A DNA stretch of 64,000 bases from Photobacterium piscicola (GTDB taxonomy: Bacteria; Pseudomonadota; Gammaproteobacteria; Enterobacterales; Vibrionaceae), in the NCBI RefSeq assembly GCF_900166965.1, contig NZ_FUZI01000002.1, positions 62,001 to 126,000 of the forward strand, given 5' to 3'. Of the stretch, positions 18,014-27,451 are shown piece after piece. The number at the start of each line of letters is the position of its first letter. The first letter of the stretch is position 1. The position numbers and the translations under genes were made by a program. The notes below the pieces were generated by a model. The model ran no database searches and was not told where the DNA came from. It worked only from the letters and a program-made list of their open reading frames with translations.

Positions 18014-19570
18014 TTATGTTAAAGGTAAAATAATGGCTAGTGTTGTACCCGTATTTGTAATTTGTTTTTGTGAGGCGTTTTCTTGGAAACTATCACGGTG
18101 GTGACTGACTATCGAACACTGTCCTCCTAGAATTTCAACCCGCTCACGAATGCCTCGAAGACCAAAACCTTTAAAAGCATCTTCTGCTTTAAATCCAACC
18201 CCATTATCTTCAATTTGTAATCTAATTTGTTGATCAATTTGTAATTCAATAATAACTTCTGTGGCATGTGAATATTTAGCAATATTATTCAATGCTTCTT
18301 GGCAAATACGGTATAGCGTTACACTTGTCGTATCACACAATGGTGGCTGATGACGCCCCCATGCCATAGCAACCTCAATCCCTTTATCTTCTAGTTTTAA
18401 GTCACACACAACTTGCTCTACAGCTTTAGCTAAACCAAGATCATCTAATGTTTTTGGACGTAACCGTGATAATAAGCCTTTGGTTGTGTCATAAATATTA
18501 AGCGATAATTGCTCAATGGTCGACGAGCATTGCTGAGTAACCGGCGTTAACTCCACCCGTTTCAAAATGCTGGCTTGCATTCTGATCGCGGTAATATTTT
18601 GGCCTATTTCATCATGTAATTCTCTAGCTACATCTCGTCGAACAGACTCTTCTGTCTTAATTAATTGACGCGATAAAACCTGATTTCGACCTAACTCTGA
18701 TGATAATTTGGTATTAAGATCTCGTTGCCGTTGAATGCCAAGACCTAACAGAATTCCCGTTAAACTTTGTGCTGAGAGTGATAATAATAAATCCGTAATT
18801 TCCATATTACTAACATCACTTCGAGCTGCAATTAACGCAATACTATTAAGCAATGTTCCAAGTAATGCACCTTGCCACCCATGACGAAAGGCAAGCACAA
18901 TAATAGGTATGGCTAAGCAAAAAGGAGCAAAACGGCTAAGCTCATCAGGCAAATTTACTTGTAATAAGATATTAGCAATAAAAAGTAAGGCATATAAACA
19001 CAGATCACGGTGACGTAATTCTAATGGCTTAGAAATAAGAGCGACGGTAAGTGGAATCCATGACCGATTAAACAAGAAACTCCATAATAAATAACACGTA
19101 GGCACTAGCATTAATCCACCAGTGACGCTGATTAGAAAGATCATACCCATTGGTGATAGCGGTAGTTGAACGATAGATCGAAATCCCATCACCATAACAA
19201 CATTAATCACCGCAGTGGAGACAATAACTGCTGCCATAATGAATAACTGCCGCCATTGATCGCCATAATAATAACGGCGAGCAAACCACAATACGGGCCA
19301 TGATAAAATACTCGCAATTAAAATGGGCCACCACGGAAGATCATTAAGCGCTTTTGCCAATAATAAAATCAGCCCCCATTCAGTGCCATAAATGACAATC
19401 CAATAGCGGCTAGCAGTATGCAGTGTTATTCCTAATCTCAATGCAAAAGGGAAAAATAGAATGGCTAATGCAGGGTCAACAAGAAAATAAAAAGCAATAA
19501 CCCACAAGCAAAACCAACTACAAATAAAAAATAATCCCCCGCCTAATGACGTCAATACATAATGACGCAT
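18014..19570 (-). CDS. uhpB: UhpB sensor histidine kinase
   Basis: UhpB phosphorylates UhpA in response to UhpC. The 518 residues comprise an N-terminal MASE1-like membrane region of about eight helices (to about residue 280), a HisKA_3 dimerisation domain with the phospho-acceptor in ARELHDEIGQN (His319), and a HATPase_c domain with EALNNIAKYSHA and DNGVGF and GFGLRGIRERV. Length and layout match E. coli UhpB (500). Its ATG overlaps the stop of uhpA in a TAATG junction, so the two are translationally coupled. Confidence 0.93.
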   Translation of the reverse strand: MRHYVLTSLGGGLFFICSWFCLWVIAFYFLVDPALAILFFPFALRLGITLHTASRYWIVIYGTEWGLILLLAKALNDLPWWPILIASILSWPVLWFARRYYYGDQWRQLFIMAAVIVSTAVINVVMVMGFRSIVQLPLSPMGMIFLISVTGGLMLVPTCYLLWSFLFNRSWIPLTVALISKPLELRHRDLCLYALLFIANILLQVNLPDELSRFAPFCLAIPIIVLAFRHGWQGALLGTLLNSIALIAARSDVSNMEITDLLLSLSAQSLTGILLGLGIQRQRDLNTKLSSELGRNQVLSRQLIKTEESVRRDVARELHDEIGQNITAIRMQASILKRVELTPVTQQCSSTIEQLSLNIYDTTKGLLSRLRPKTLDDLGLAKAVEQVVCDLKLEDKGIEVAMAWGRHQPPLCDTTSVTLYRICQEALNNIAKYSHATEVIIELQIDQQIRLQIEDNGVGFKAEDAFKGFGLRGIRERVEILGGQCSIVSHHRDSFQENASQKQITNTGTTLAIILPLT

Positions 19571-20178
19571 TACAATATTTCTAGCGGAAAATATTTAACT
19601 AACTCAACATTATTACTCACATTAAGTTTGTCCATTGCATTCGCACGATGCACATGAACAGTTTTATGGCTTAACCCTAATTCAACCGCAACCGCTTTAA
19701 CGTCTAATCCCGCAGCCAACATTTCACTAATTTGGCGCTCACGTTTGGTTAAACATGCAATAGATTGTTGGTAAGGATCTGTGGTTTCTAATTGCATTTC
19801 GATATCAGATGCTAAATAAGATTCGCCTTTTGCAACTTTTCGTACGGCTTGAACAAGTTCATCAGGGCTACAGCGCTTACTTAGATACCCTTTTGCGCCC
19901 GTTGTTAATGCTTTATTTATCACTGTTGCTGAATCATGCACGCTTAACATAATACAACCCGCACTATTGGCTACATCTTCGAGTAATGTTAAACCACTTT
20001 CATTTGGCATTGAAATATCAATAATACAGACATCAACAGCTTGCTTAGCTAAGCCATTACGCGCTTCTTGTGCCGAACTAAATTGGTTAATAACTTTCAT
20101 ATCTGGTTCTAACGATAATAATTGAGCAAAACCAGAACGGACAATGACATGATCATCAACTAAAGCGATTGTAATCAT
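19570..20178 (-). CDS. uhpA: UhpA response regulator
   Basis: UhpA activates uhpT transcription when phosphorylated. The receiver domain (1-120) has the acidic pair VDDH at 8-9, phospho-acceptor Asp54 in IIDISMP, and the conserved Lys in GYLSKRC. A LuxR/NarL helix-turn-helix follows ([22 protein letters not shown], near residues 138-195). The 202 residues compare with 196 in E. coli. It is the first gene of uhpABC and lies behind the gloC terminator, so its own promoter is in 20179-20290. Confidence 0.93.
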   Translation of the reverse strand: MITIALVDDHVIVRSGFAQLLSLEPDMKVINQFSSAQEARNGLAKQAVDVCIIDISMPNESGLTLLEDVANSAGCIMLSVHDSATVINKALTTGAKGYLSKRCSPDELVQAVRKVAKGESYLASDIEMQLETTDPYQQSIACLTKRERQISEMLAAGLDVKAVAVELGLSHKTVHVHRANAMDKLNVSNNVELVKYFPLEIL

Positions 20179-20294
20179 AACGAGACATACCCATAAGCAT
20201 TAAAAAACAACAAAAGAAGTCTTAATCGACATAAAGTACCGTTTGAAATAAATTCATGCAAGCTCTAGCCCATTAAATGTTTATTTGGTTTTAA

Positions 20295-20333
20295 AAAACG
20301 CAAAAACCACTGCCAATAAAATCACCAGTGGTT
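20295..20333 (-). terminator. Terminator after gloC
   Basis: The stem AACCACTG / CAGTGGTT (13-base loop) is followed on the minus strand by TTTGCGTTTTTT. It separates gloC from uhpA. Confidence 0.7.
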
Positions 20334-20386
20334 ATTAACTTAGTTTATCTGTACTGTGCAACTAACGGTCAAGTCACACAGTTAGT

Positions 20387-21040
20387 TTAATATAGTGGCA
20401 TTTCGTCGGCTACGAACGGGTTAGTCACTCGCTCATGACCAAAAGTAGATAATGGACCATGCCCGGGAACAAACGTTACGTCATTACCTAAAGGCCACAA
20501 TTTAGTTTTGATCGAAGTAATCAATGTTGGGTGATTACCTTGAGGGAAATCAGTACGACCGATACCCCCTTTAAATAATACGTCTCCGACAAATGCAACT
20601 TTCGCATTCGCACTGTAAAAAATTACATGCCCAGGCGTATGACCTGGAGTATGAAGTACTTGTAACGTTTGATTACCTACAGTTACCATGTCGCCATCAT
20701 TAAGCCATTGAGTTGGCGAAAATGCTTCTGTCATTGGAAGGCCAAACATTTCGCTTTGACGAGGTAAACCTTGTAGCCAAAATTCATCATCTTGTTGCGG
20801 ACCAATCACCGGAACCTCAAGGATCTGAGAAAGAGGTTCAGCGCCACCCACATGATCTAAATGCCCATGGGTAAGTAATAATTGAGTAACGTTAACACCC
20901 AATGCTGCCACTTCTTTTTGAAGTTGCTCAATATCACCACCGGGATCAATAATCGCAGCTTGATGTGTTTCATCACACCAGATAATAGAACAATTTTGTT
21001 GAAACGGTGTTACTGGTACTATTTTATATTGAAGACTCAT
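20387..21040 (-). CDS. gloC: Metallo-beta-lactamase-fold hydrolase, glyoxalase II type
   Basis: This is the YcbL/GloC protein, a small hydroxyacylglutathione hydrolase-like enzyme. The 217 residues carry the binuclear metal motif [10 protein letters not shown] near residue 58, later ligands in [10 protein letters not shown] and GDVLFKGG, and a C-terminal [13 protein letters not shown], closely matching E. coli YcbL (215 residues). It follows mepK and ldtD on the same strand, the gene order known from E. coli (ldtD-mepK-ycbL). Short length distinguishes it from GloB. Confidence 0.92.
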   Translation of the reverse strand: MSLQYKIVPVTPFQQNCSIIWCDETHQAAIIDPGGDIEQLQKEVAALGVNVTQLLLTHGHLDHVGGAEPLSQILEVPVIGPQQDDEFWLQGLPRQSEMFGLPMTEAFSPTQWLNDGDMVTVGNQTLQVLHTPGHTPGHVIFYSANAKVAFVGDVLFKGGIGRTDFPQGNHPTLITSIKTKLWPLGNDVTFVPGHGPLSTFGHERVTNPFVADEMPLY

Positions 21041-21119
21041 TCATACTTCCTAAACGGAGACACTATTTAGCGAAGCATGCCACGAATATCCTTAAAAATA
21101 CAGATGACACAACAATAAA

Positions 21120-21674
21120 CTACCCTCTCCAATTACGGACGGGGCCAGTATCAATATGAACAAATTGACTATTTGGATAATAACCAACGCCACCAATGTT
21201 TAAATCTAACGCCGCCTTACGTATTTTAGCTAAAGGCACACCTTCAAGATTAAAATCAATAGCCTGAGCTTTCATATGATAGCTCTTCTTTGCAACACCA
21301 CCGCGTTTTGCTAGCATCTTATTGGTTTTAGATGAGCGATAACCTGAAAATAATTGCGCATAACCTTCATGACCAAGGTAAGATTGAATTTGTGCAATAG
21401 CATCATATAAACGACGATCTATACGAGCAATTTCATTTTGACGGAAATCACGGCAAAGGTGATCTAAGCGTCGAACTTCTTTTCCCACATACGTTTTACC
21501 ATTAAAGTACTTCGTTTCTAATTCTTCACCTGTATGCAAATTGCGCAATAACATTGTTCGAGGTGTTGTTGCTTGAAAAGAACTTGCTTGAGCAATATTA
21601 GGAAGCATGCATGCACCAACAGCGATTCCACTTAATGTTAAAAATTTACGGCGACTAATATCTAAATTTGACAT
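21120..21674 (-). CDS. mepK: Murein DD-endopeptidase MepK (YcbK)
   Basis: MepK cleaves peptidoglycan cross-links, preferring mDAP-mDAP bonds made by L,D-transpeptidases such as neighbouring LdtD. The 184 residues start with a Tat-type signal (SRRKFLTLSG) ending near residue 30. The M15/DUF882 domain shows GYRSSKTN, the metal ligands in SYHMKAQAIDF, and the final FVHIDTG. A 201-base gap separates it from ldtD upstream and a 79-base gap from gloC downstream. The pairing with an L,D-transpeptidase gene fits a shared role in cross-link turnover. Confidence 0.92.
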   Translation of the reverse strand: MSNLDISRRKFLTLSGIAVGACMLPNIAQASSFQATTPRTMLLRNLHTGEELETKYFNGKTYVGKEVRRLDHLCRDFRQNEIARIDRRLYDAIAQIQSYLGHEGYAQLFSGYRSSKTNKMLAKRGGVAKKSYHMKAQAIDFNLEGVPLAKIRKAALDLNIGGVGYYPNSQFVHIDTGPVRNWRG

Positions 21675-21875
21675 AACTTACACAACCAAAAAAATAATGT
21701 TATCTATTGCTAAAGCAATTCATATACCAATGTTGCAAAACATTATCTTCAGTTAATTAAGCAGTCAAATACACAAGTCACATAATATCAAATTGATAAA
21801 TCTATTTTTAAATATCATTAACTTACACGAAATTATTATTGTAAGAAGAAATTAATAGCACATTATTTGTTGTCA

Positions 21876-23540
21876 TTAGTCATATTCATAAATATCAAAA
21901 CGGTAATTGACCGCGCCTTCATCATTAACCCATGCCGTTTGATAAATAATTTCAACTGGCACTTTTTTTCCTTTATTAAGACTAATTGTGCGCGTTTTTT
22001 TACTTCTAGAAAATGTGTTAAATTGAGATTCATTTTTTCCTGAATATTGTAATAATGCCAAAGCCAATGATTTTGATTCCAGCACACGTACACAACCAGA
22101 GCTCAGTGCACGGTCATGCTTATTAAATAATACCGGGTATGATGTATCATGCAGATAAATAGCTTGGTTATTGGGAATATTAAATTTATATAAACCTAAC
22201 GCATTTTTTTTACCTGGTTTTTGGCGTAAACGGTATGGGAATTTATTTGGCGAAAATAAATCATAAGGAATTGAATTTATATTTATTTTTTCAGTACTAC
22301 TCCAACTACGAATAACTTCATAATTATGGCGTCTCAAATAACTCCGGCTACGCTTCACCTTCGGTAATATATCTTTCTTCATAATTGAATTGGGTACATT
22401 CCAATAGGGATTAAAGACCACAGAATTAACCACAGAGTTAAAAATCGGGGTTTGCCGCGATGGCTTGCCAACAATCACCTTGCTGCTCATAACCCAACGA
22501 CCATTCAGCCATAACTTCATATAATAGCTTGGAATATTCACAACAATACCCGTATAAAGGCTAGTCGACCACAACCGTAACCGTTGTGCATTTAATGCTA
22601 ATAGCCGTACACGTTGAGTGGGATTTAATGCTAACCATTGTTGTGTTTGCGAGCCAATAACACCGTCACGTTTTAAGCCATGCCTCGCTTGAAAGCGTTT
22701 TATTGCCAACACCAACGTACCAGTATATAGCGATTTATGCTGTTGCTGGTAACGCTTAGCTTCACGAGGTGATATGTCACCTAATCGTTCAAGTATTATA
22801 AGTAAACTGGGTATAAAGGTAATATTTTTTCCTGGATCAACTTTGCCATTAAACCTCAATACTGGCCAACGGAATGCATGTTGAGAATCCAATTTATTGA
22901 TTGATGCGACTAATTGATTATATTCTGAAAGCTGTGGTTTTAAGCGAACAATAAATTGATTAAAACGATGATTCTCATAATTATCAAGCATATTTTCAAT
23001 CGCTACACGACTAGGTGGTGGTAATGTTGAAGGAGCGGTTTCACCAAACAACCACAATTTACCTTTACCATGTAACTGTTCAATAAAACTGATATAGATT
23101 AATAAGGTATCTGTTGCTATAACATCATATTGTTGCCAGTTTCTTTGTTGTTGTAATTGAATCAATAAATGGTACCTAGCGGTTAATTCTTTATTTGTTT
23201 CAGATAGACTAAGAATACGAAGTTGATCTATAAAATCATTTATTACTTGTTTGCTCTCCCAAAATTGACGAAATCCGGTTGATAAATATAATTCAACTAA
23301 TATTGAAGGATATTTAAGACGTGCTTTATTTGCATTAGCATCTGCAACCCATCGTTGGGCACCATTAAGCATATTTGTCGGTTTATTGATAGTCACTAAT
23401 GAGGACGATGGGTTATTTATATTTAATAAGGTCTGTTCACGATTATCTCCAAGTTGTTGAGAATAGGCATATTGTACTTGTAAGTAAAAGCTGATAAATA
23501 CTAATATGACAATAAAAAAAGCATTCTTAATAAATGTCAT
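21876..23540 (-). CDS. ldtD: L,D-transpeptidase LdtD (YcbB)
   Basis: LdtD makes 3-3 cross-links in peptidoglycan in the periplasm. The 554 residues (E. coli 615) have an N-terminal signal or anchor, a scaffold region, a peptidoglycan-binding domain with RFQARHGLKRDGVIG near residue 280, and the YkuD catalytic domain with GKPSRQTPIFNS and the active-site SSGCVRVLE near residue 483. The YcbB-type size and the downstream mepK and gloC fix the identity. In E. coli mukB precedes ldtD directly; here about 7.5 kb of other genes separates them. Confidence 0.92.
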   Translation of the reverse strand: MTFIKNAFFIVILVFISFYLQVQYAYSQQLGDNREQTLLNINNPSSSLVTINKPTNMLNGAQRWVADANANKARLKYPSILVELYLSTGFRQFWESKQVINDFIDQLRILSLSETNKELTARYHLLIQLQQQRNWQQYDVIATDTLLIYISFIEQLHGKGKLWLFGETAPSTLPPPSRVAIENMLDNYENHRFNQFIVRLKPQLSEYNQLVASINKLDSQHAFRWPVLRFNGKVDPGKNITFIPSLLIILERLGDISPREAKRYQQQHKSLYTGTLVLAIKRFQARHGLKRDGVIGSQTQQWLALNPTQRVRLLALNAQRLRLWSTSLYTGIVVNIPSYYMKLWLNGRWVMSSKVIVGKPSRQTPIFNSVVNSVVFNPYWNVPNSIMKKDILPKVKRSRSYLRRHNYEVIRSWSSTEKININSIPYDLFSPNKFPYRLRQKPGKKNALGLYKFNIPNNQAIYLHDTSYPVLFNKHDRALSSGCVRVLESKSLALALLQYSGKNESQFNTFSRSKKTRTISLNKGKKVPVEIIYQTAWVNDEGAVNYRFDIYEYD

Positions 23541-24019
23541 TAAATACCCCTATTCACACGTCAGCATGAAAGTAAAACTATATTTGATGATTAAATATAG
23601 AATAAAAACATATTCGCAAATCTTAGAAATACAAATATTATTCAATATTTAGAATAACAATTTCTTTTCATTGAAGATTAATCTTAGAGCCTAAAAGTGC
23701 GTGTTATGCACATCAACAGTACAATAACAATATCCAGTCAATTAACCTCACTGCGTTATCTCATATTGTATGTAATGTCCCCCTCGATACAAGGATAAGA
23801 ATAGCTCTCATTTTCATAAACAGCTTGAATTTACAACCTTGAAACACTTAAATGTAAAATCAATGACACATAATTCCTTTTATCTATAAATAAATTAACT
23901 AGATACAGATAAAGACCAATGAAAACATTATAATTCTTGTATACTCTCATCATGAAAGTACCTTCTACATTAGAATGATTTTATAGCGTTATTACATACA
24001 GATTTAATTGGAGAGTTAG
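23541..24019. other. Divergent intergenic region ldtD / MarR gene
   Basis: This 479-base AT-rich stretch must hold the promoters of ldtD (minus) and of the MarR gene (plus). TATAAT-like and TATACT-like hexamers occur near 23928-23944 on the plus strand. I see no open frame, strong hairpin or known RNA. Confidence 0.5.
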
Positions 24020-24526
24020 ATGGATAGGCACGAAGAAGTATTGATTGCTCTGCGACAAATTATTCGAGCAATTGACCTACATTCTAGAAAGTTGAATAAG
24101 AATGCCGGACTGACTGGTCCACAGTTAGTATTAATGCGTGCAATTCGTGGATCAGGCGAGATTACTATTCGTCAGCTATCTAATAACACCAATATGAGTC
24201 AAGCAACAGCAACAACAATTCTTGACCGTTTAGAAAAACGAGGCTTAGTTGTTCGTCAACGGAGTGTACTTGATAAACGCAAAGTCCACGCTCATTTGAC
24301 AGAGGCTGGCGTAACGTTACTTAATAAAGCACCATTACCATTACAAGACAGCTTTATTTCTCAATATCAAGAGTTAGAAGATTGGGAACAATCACTACTA
24401 CTTTCTTCCGTACAACGTATTTCAACTATGATGAATGCAGAGCACCTCGATGCCGCACCATTATTAGAAGTTGGTAGTATTACAAAGCAAGAAAAATTGC
24501 ATGTAGATAGCTCTGACGACGAATAA
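24020..24526 (+). CDS. MarR-family transcriptional regulator (CosR/EctR-like)
   Basis: The 168 residues form a classic MarR fold: helix-turn-helix near residues 55-80 (TIRQLSNNTNMSQATATTIL) followed by the wing (KRGLVVRQRSVLDKRKVHAHLT). The start MDRHEEVLIALRQIIRAID recalls CosR/EctR, which control compatible-solute genes in Vibrio; that is an inference from memory, and no ectoine or betaine gene is nearby. GGAG seven bases before the ATG supports the start. A terminator follows. Confidence 0.85.
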   Translation: MDRHEEVLIALRQIIRAIDLHSRKLNKNAGLTGPQLVLMRAIRGSGEITIRQLSNNTNMSQATATTILDRLEKRGLVVRQRSVLDKRKVHAHLTEAGVTLLNKAPLPLQDSFISQYQELEDWEQSLLLSSVQRISTMMNAEHLDAAPLLEVGSITKQEKLHVDSSDDE

Positions 24527-24535
24527 CAGCAATTA

Positions 24536-24564
24536 AAAACCGACATTGTTGTCGGTTTTATTTT
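24536..24564 (+). terminator. Terminator after the MarR gene
   Basis: AAAACCGACA-TTGT-TGTCGGTTTT, ten base pairs with a T run; it may also serve the convergent gene at 24577. Confidence 0.88.
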
Positions 24565-24576
24565 ACTGAATAAAAG

Positions 24577-24906
24577 TTATCCCGCTAATACAGGATCAAC
24601 CTGATACTTCATCAACGTTGATGGCACTTGTTGTTGAGTTAACTCATACATTGCTAATAATAATGCTTGTTTAATTGCTGTTTCATCATGTACCTCAACC
24701 GCTGATAAAGCACAATCCAAAGCCTGTTTTATTGCCTCAACTTTCATACGAATGAGCAGTATTTGTTCCTGTTCTGATAACGCTAATTGAGTAATAACTT
24801 GTGCGTTTGAATCAGTGTTCTGAGCATGACTCAAAATACTTAATTGCTGACTTAGCAAATCTAAAGTGCAAATCGAATTAAGTAACGATGGTGGGGATTT
24901 TATCAT
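24577..24906 (-). CDS. Hypothetical protein, 109 residues
   Basis: I do not recognise this protein. It looks almost entirely helical and Leu/Gln-rich, without signal peptide or membrane segment. I choose ATG 24906 because AAGGA lies seven bases before it; a TTG at 24927 would add seven residues but lacks a site. It is convergent with the MarR gene and shares its terminator. Confidence 0.55.
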   Translation of the reverse strand: MIKSPPSLLNSICTLDLLSQQLSILSHAQNTDSNAQVITQLALSEQEQILLIRMKVEAIKQALDCALSAVEVHDETAIKQALLLAMYELTQQQVPSTLMKYQVDPVLAG

Positions 24907-25203
24907 TGTAATATCCTTATTTATCAATGAAAAATAAACATTAATTTATAGTAATACATATTTAATCAGCAAGTTGTTAACGCGATCAAATAATAGATAT
25001 TACATAGAGTTAGGCAATATTTTACTTATTAATCCCTGTTATTATTACTGATAAACCAAACAGCAATAACATCACCTCTATACACTCAACTTACATCTTT
25101 AAAACATTATACGTTCCATAACACACTCTTCTTTTTCTCACCTAGCCTCAGTCGCTATCATCCCGTATTATTGATTCCTCTCTTTCATCAATGGAATCAA
25201 CCA

Positions 25204-26049
25204 ATGTTACTTGAAGGTATTGAAACGTTATTAGTACTCGCGGAAGAAGGTACTATGAGTCGCACTGGCAGTCGGCTGTATATTAGCCAATCAGCAGTAA
25301 GCAAACGGATTGCTAAATTAGAAACAACGTTAGGAACAAAGTTGATTGTTCCAGCAGGAAGGTTAATAAAACTAACCCCCGATGCGTATGCATTAATTAA
25401 AAACGTTGGGCCTAGTTTTAATGAAATTCGAGGGCTGATTTTTGAACATCAAAATATAGACGATCAAAGTATTATTACGATTGATTGCTCTGAAACCTTA
25501 GTGGCAGGATATTTATCACATGCACTCGGACAGTATTTTCAACATGATAAATACATTGCGATTACAACGCATCATACACCAATCATTGTTGAAAACATTC
25601 AATCAGGTAAGGCATCGATTGGCTTTTGTGCGGGGCACTTACCAGCTAACTCGCGCTTTATTGCAGAGCATTTGATGGATGAGCCTTTTAAAGTGGTTTT
25701 TAATCAACCACTACTTACACTGCCGACCGCTATTGTTACCAATGATTTAAAAAACCCATCCAATATCTCTCAGGCTGCAATACTGCAAAAGCAAGGGATC
25801 ATGCCAATAATGGAAATGGACTCTTACACAGCTGCTGCACAATTGGCACTAGCAGGTATGTTACCTGCTCTAGTGCCTAATTCAATAGTCAAAACTTTAA
25901 ACATTCACGCTAAATTCTGTTTTGAATTTGAAGAATTAGCAGAACTAACTCGGCCAATCCATCTAATCTACCGTCAAAATAGTTATAAATTACCGCGTGT
26001 TAAAAAACTAATTGAAACCATTGCGGGTGCTGTTGCCACAACAACTTGA
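25204..26049 (+). CDS. LysR-family transcriptional regulator
   Basis: The N-terminal helix-turn-helix is clear (GTMSRTGSRLYISQSAVSKR, then AKLETTLGTKLIV), followed by a somewhat short effector domain; the total is about 281 residues. ATG 25204 is preferred to TTG 25171 because LysR proteins usually start about 20 residues before this motif. Its last 50 bases overlap the convergent TSUP permease gene tail to tail, which suggests an old fixed pair. It may regulate that gene or the neighbouring block; the effector is unknown. Confidence 0.82.
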   Translation: MLLEGIETLLVLAEEGTMSRTGSRLYISQSAVSKRIAKLETTLGTKLIVPAGRLIKLTPDAYALIKNVGPSFNEIRGLIFEHQNIDDQSIITIDCSETLVAGYLSHALGQYFQHDKYIAITTHHTPIIVENIQSGKASIGFCAGHLPANSRFIAEHLMDEPFKVVFNQPLLTLPTAIVTNDLKNPSNISQAAILQKQGIMPIMEMDSYTAAAQLALAGMLPALVPNSIVKTLNIHAKFCFEFEELAELTRPIHLIYRQNSYKLPRVKKLIETIAGAVATTT

Positions 26050-26779
26050 TCGCCATTCCCATCGACATAATAACAACCATTGGTCGAATAAAACGCTGAC
26101 CTTTACTAATAACAACATGTGCGCCTAATCGCGCCCCCATAAAACCACCCACAGCCATTATTAACCCCACCTTCCAAACAGGTAATCCAGCCAAAATAAA
26201 CAATATTAACGCTGCAATATTAGAGGTGAAATTTAAAACTTTAGTACGAGCGGTCGCTTCTACTAGCCCTAATTGAGCAATAACAACAAAACAAATTGTA
26301 AAAAATGAACCTGTGCCTGGGCCAAAAAAACCATCATAAAAACCGATACTTGTGCCTACTGAAAATGCAAAAGCCGCTTCTGATAATCTAGGAGTGCCTC
26401 CCCCGGTACCAATATTAGGGGAAAATAAAAAATACAGTGAAATGCAAACTAATAAAATAGGAATAAGGCTTGTCAGTATGCTCGCATCAATATACTGCAC
26501 TAACACAGCCCCCGCAGCTGAACCTGCAAACGTACAGCCTATAGCCAATCGCATTTGTTTAAGATTAACTAATCCATTACGGACAAAATACCAAGATGCT
26601 GAAAAACTACCAAATGAGCTTTGTAATTTATTGGTTGCCAATGCTTGAGCCGGTGGAATCCCAACAGACAAGAGAGCTGGCACTGTGAGCATTCCTCCAC
26701 CACCAGCGATTGCATCAATAAATCCGGCCGCTAACGCCACACAAAATAAAATAACTAATACATCTATACCTAATTCCAT
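26000..26779 (-). CDS. TSUP (TauE/SafE) family membrane permease, YfcA-like
   Basis: The 259 residues form about eight hydrophobic helices and carry the TSUP signatures: AGFIDAIAGGGGMLTVPAL near residue 20, ALATNKLQSSFGS near 47, and the second-half repeat GFYDGFFGPGTGSFF near 145. YfcA-like TSUP proteins are thought to export sulfur-containing or organic anions, but the substrate cannot be read from sequence. It overlaps the LysR gene at its 3' end. Confidence 0.85.
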   Translation of the reverse strand: MELGIDVLVILFCVALAAGFIDAIAGGGGMLTVPALLSVGIPPAQALATNKLQSSFGSFSASWYFVRNGLVNLKQMRLAIGCTFAGSAAGAVLVQYIDASILTSLIPILLVCISLYFLFSPNIGTGGGTPRLSEAAFAFSVGTSIGFYDGFFGPGTGSFFTICFVVIAQLGLVEATARTKVLNFTSNIAALILFILAGLPVWKVGLIMAVGGFMGARLGAHVVISKGQRFIRPMVVIMSMGMAIKLLWQQHPQWFQLVF

Positions 26780-26862
26780 TTACGATCACTTTATTAATCA
26801 ACATACTAATAGCAGAATAATAACGGTGATTAAGTATATCGAACAGTGAAAGCTAGGATAGC

Positions 26863-26887
26863 AACCCATTCCGGTTTGGAATGGGTT
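26863..26887. terminator. Hairpin downstream of the globin gene
   Basis: AACCCATTCC-GGTTT-GGAATGGGTT is a perfect 10-bp stem between the globin gene stop and the TSUP gene start. The T tracts are short, so terminator function is probable but not certain. Confidence 0.55.
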
Positions 26888-26895
26888 TATGAAGC

Positions 26896-27351
26896 CTAAT
26901 TTTGATTACGGCAGATCTCAGCAGGAAAAGACAATTGCACCATAATAAAACGCTTAAATAACTCATCATACGGTTGGTCATCAACGGCTTTTTGCATACA
27001 CATAAGCCATGCTTGTTTTTCAGCTAAGCCAATATGGTAGTGGTGATGAGCACTAGCAAGGTTCATGCGTCCATAGCGCTCGATATAATTGTCTTCCCCT
27101 CCCATCCAACCAATCAAAAACGTTGTCAGTTTTTGCTGAGCTTCAGTCAGATTATCACTGTGCATAGCACGTATCGTTGCCGCTTCAGGTAAGCTCTCGA
27201 TATAGTAATAAAAATCAGTAACAAGTTGTTGTACACCGATCTCACCACCCGCCGCCTGTAAAATGCTCTCTCCTTGTTCAAACTTCGGGACATTACGCTT
27301 TTTTACACCTGAAAAATCATCACCTTCAGGGAACTCAACTTTATCAACCAT
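26896..27351 (-). CDS. Group II truncated haemoglobin
   Basis: The 151 residues match group II (GlbO-like) truncated haemoglobins, which bind O2 and NO. Landmarks are QLVTDFYYYIESLPEA (B helix and CD region), FLIGWMGGEDNYIERYGRMNL (E/F region), the proximal-histidine segment HHHYHIG, and the conserved G-helix Trp in KQAWLMCMQKAVDD. The N-terminal 30 residues are a polar extension. It lies 100 bases after torA on the same strand, behind a weak hairpin. A role in handling NO or O2 during anaerobic respiration is inference from context. Confidence 0.88.
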   Translation of the reverse strand: MVDKVEFPEGDDFSGVKKRNVPKFEQGESILQAAGGEIGVQQLVTDFYYYIESLPEAATIRAMHSDNLTEAQQKLTTFLIGWMGGEDNYIERYGRMNLASAHHHYHIGLAEKQAWLMCMQKAVDDQPYDELFKRFIMVQLSFPAEICRNQN

Positions 27352-27394
27352 TTCATTATCACTTTATTAAAATCCTTTTTTTATAGTATAAGAA

Positions 27395-27428
27395 ATAAAT
27401 AAAGAGCAGCCATAGCCACTCTTTATTA
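27395..27428 (-). terminator. Candidate torA terminator
   Basis: AATAAAGAGcaGCC / GGCcaCTCTTTATT forms a long AT-rich hairpin with an internal mismatch between torA and the globin gene. The following tract is only moderately T-rich. Confidence 0.45.
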
Positions 27429-27451
27429 TTTATTGTTGATCACATTTTTAA

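Noticed and set aside
26896..27351. TorD chaperone next to torA
   Set aside because: The neighbouring 151-residue protein has globin landmarks (HHHYHIG, G-helix Trp) and none of TorD; TorD is also larger.
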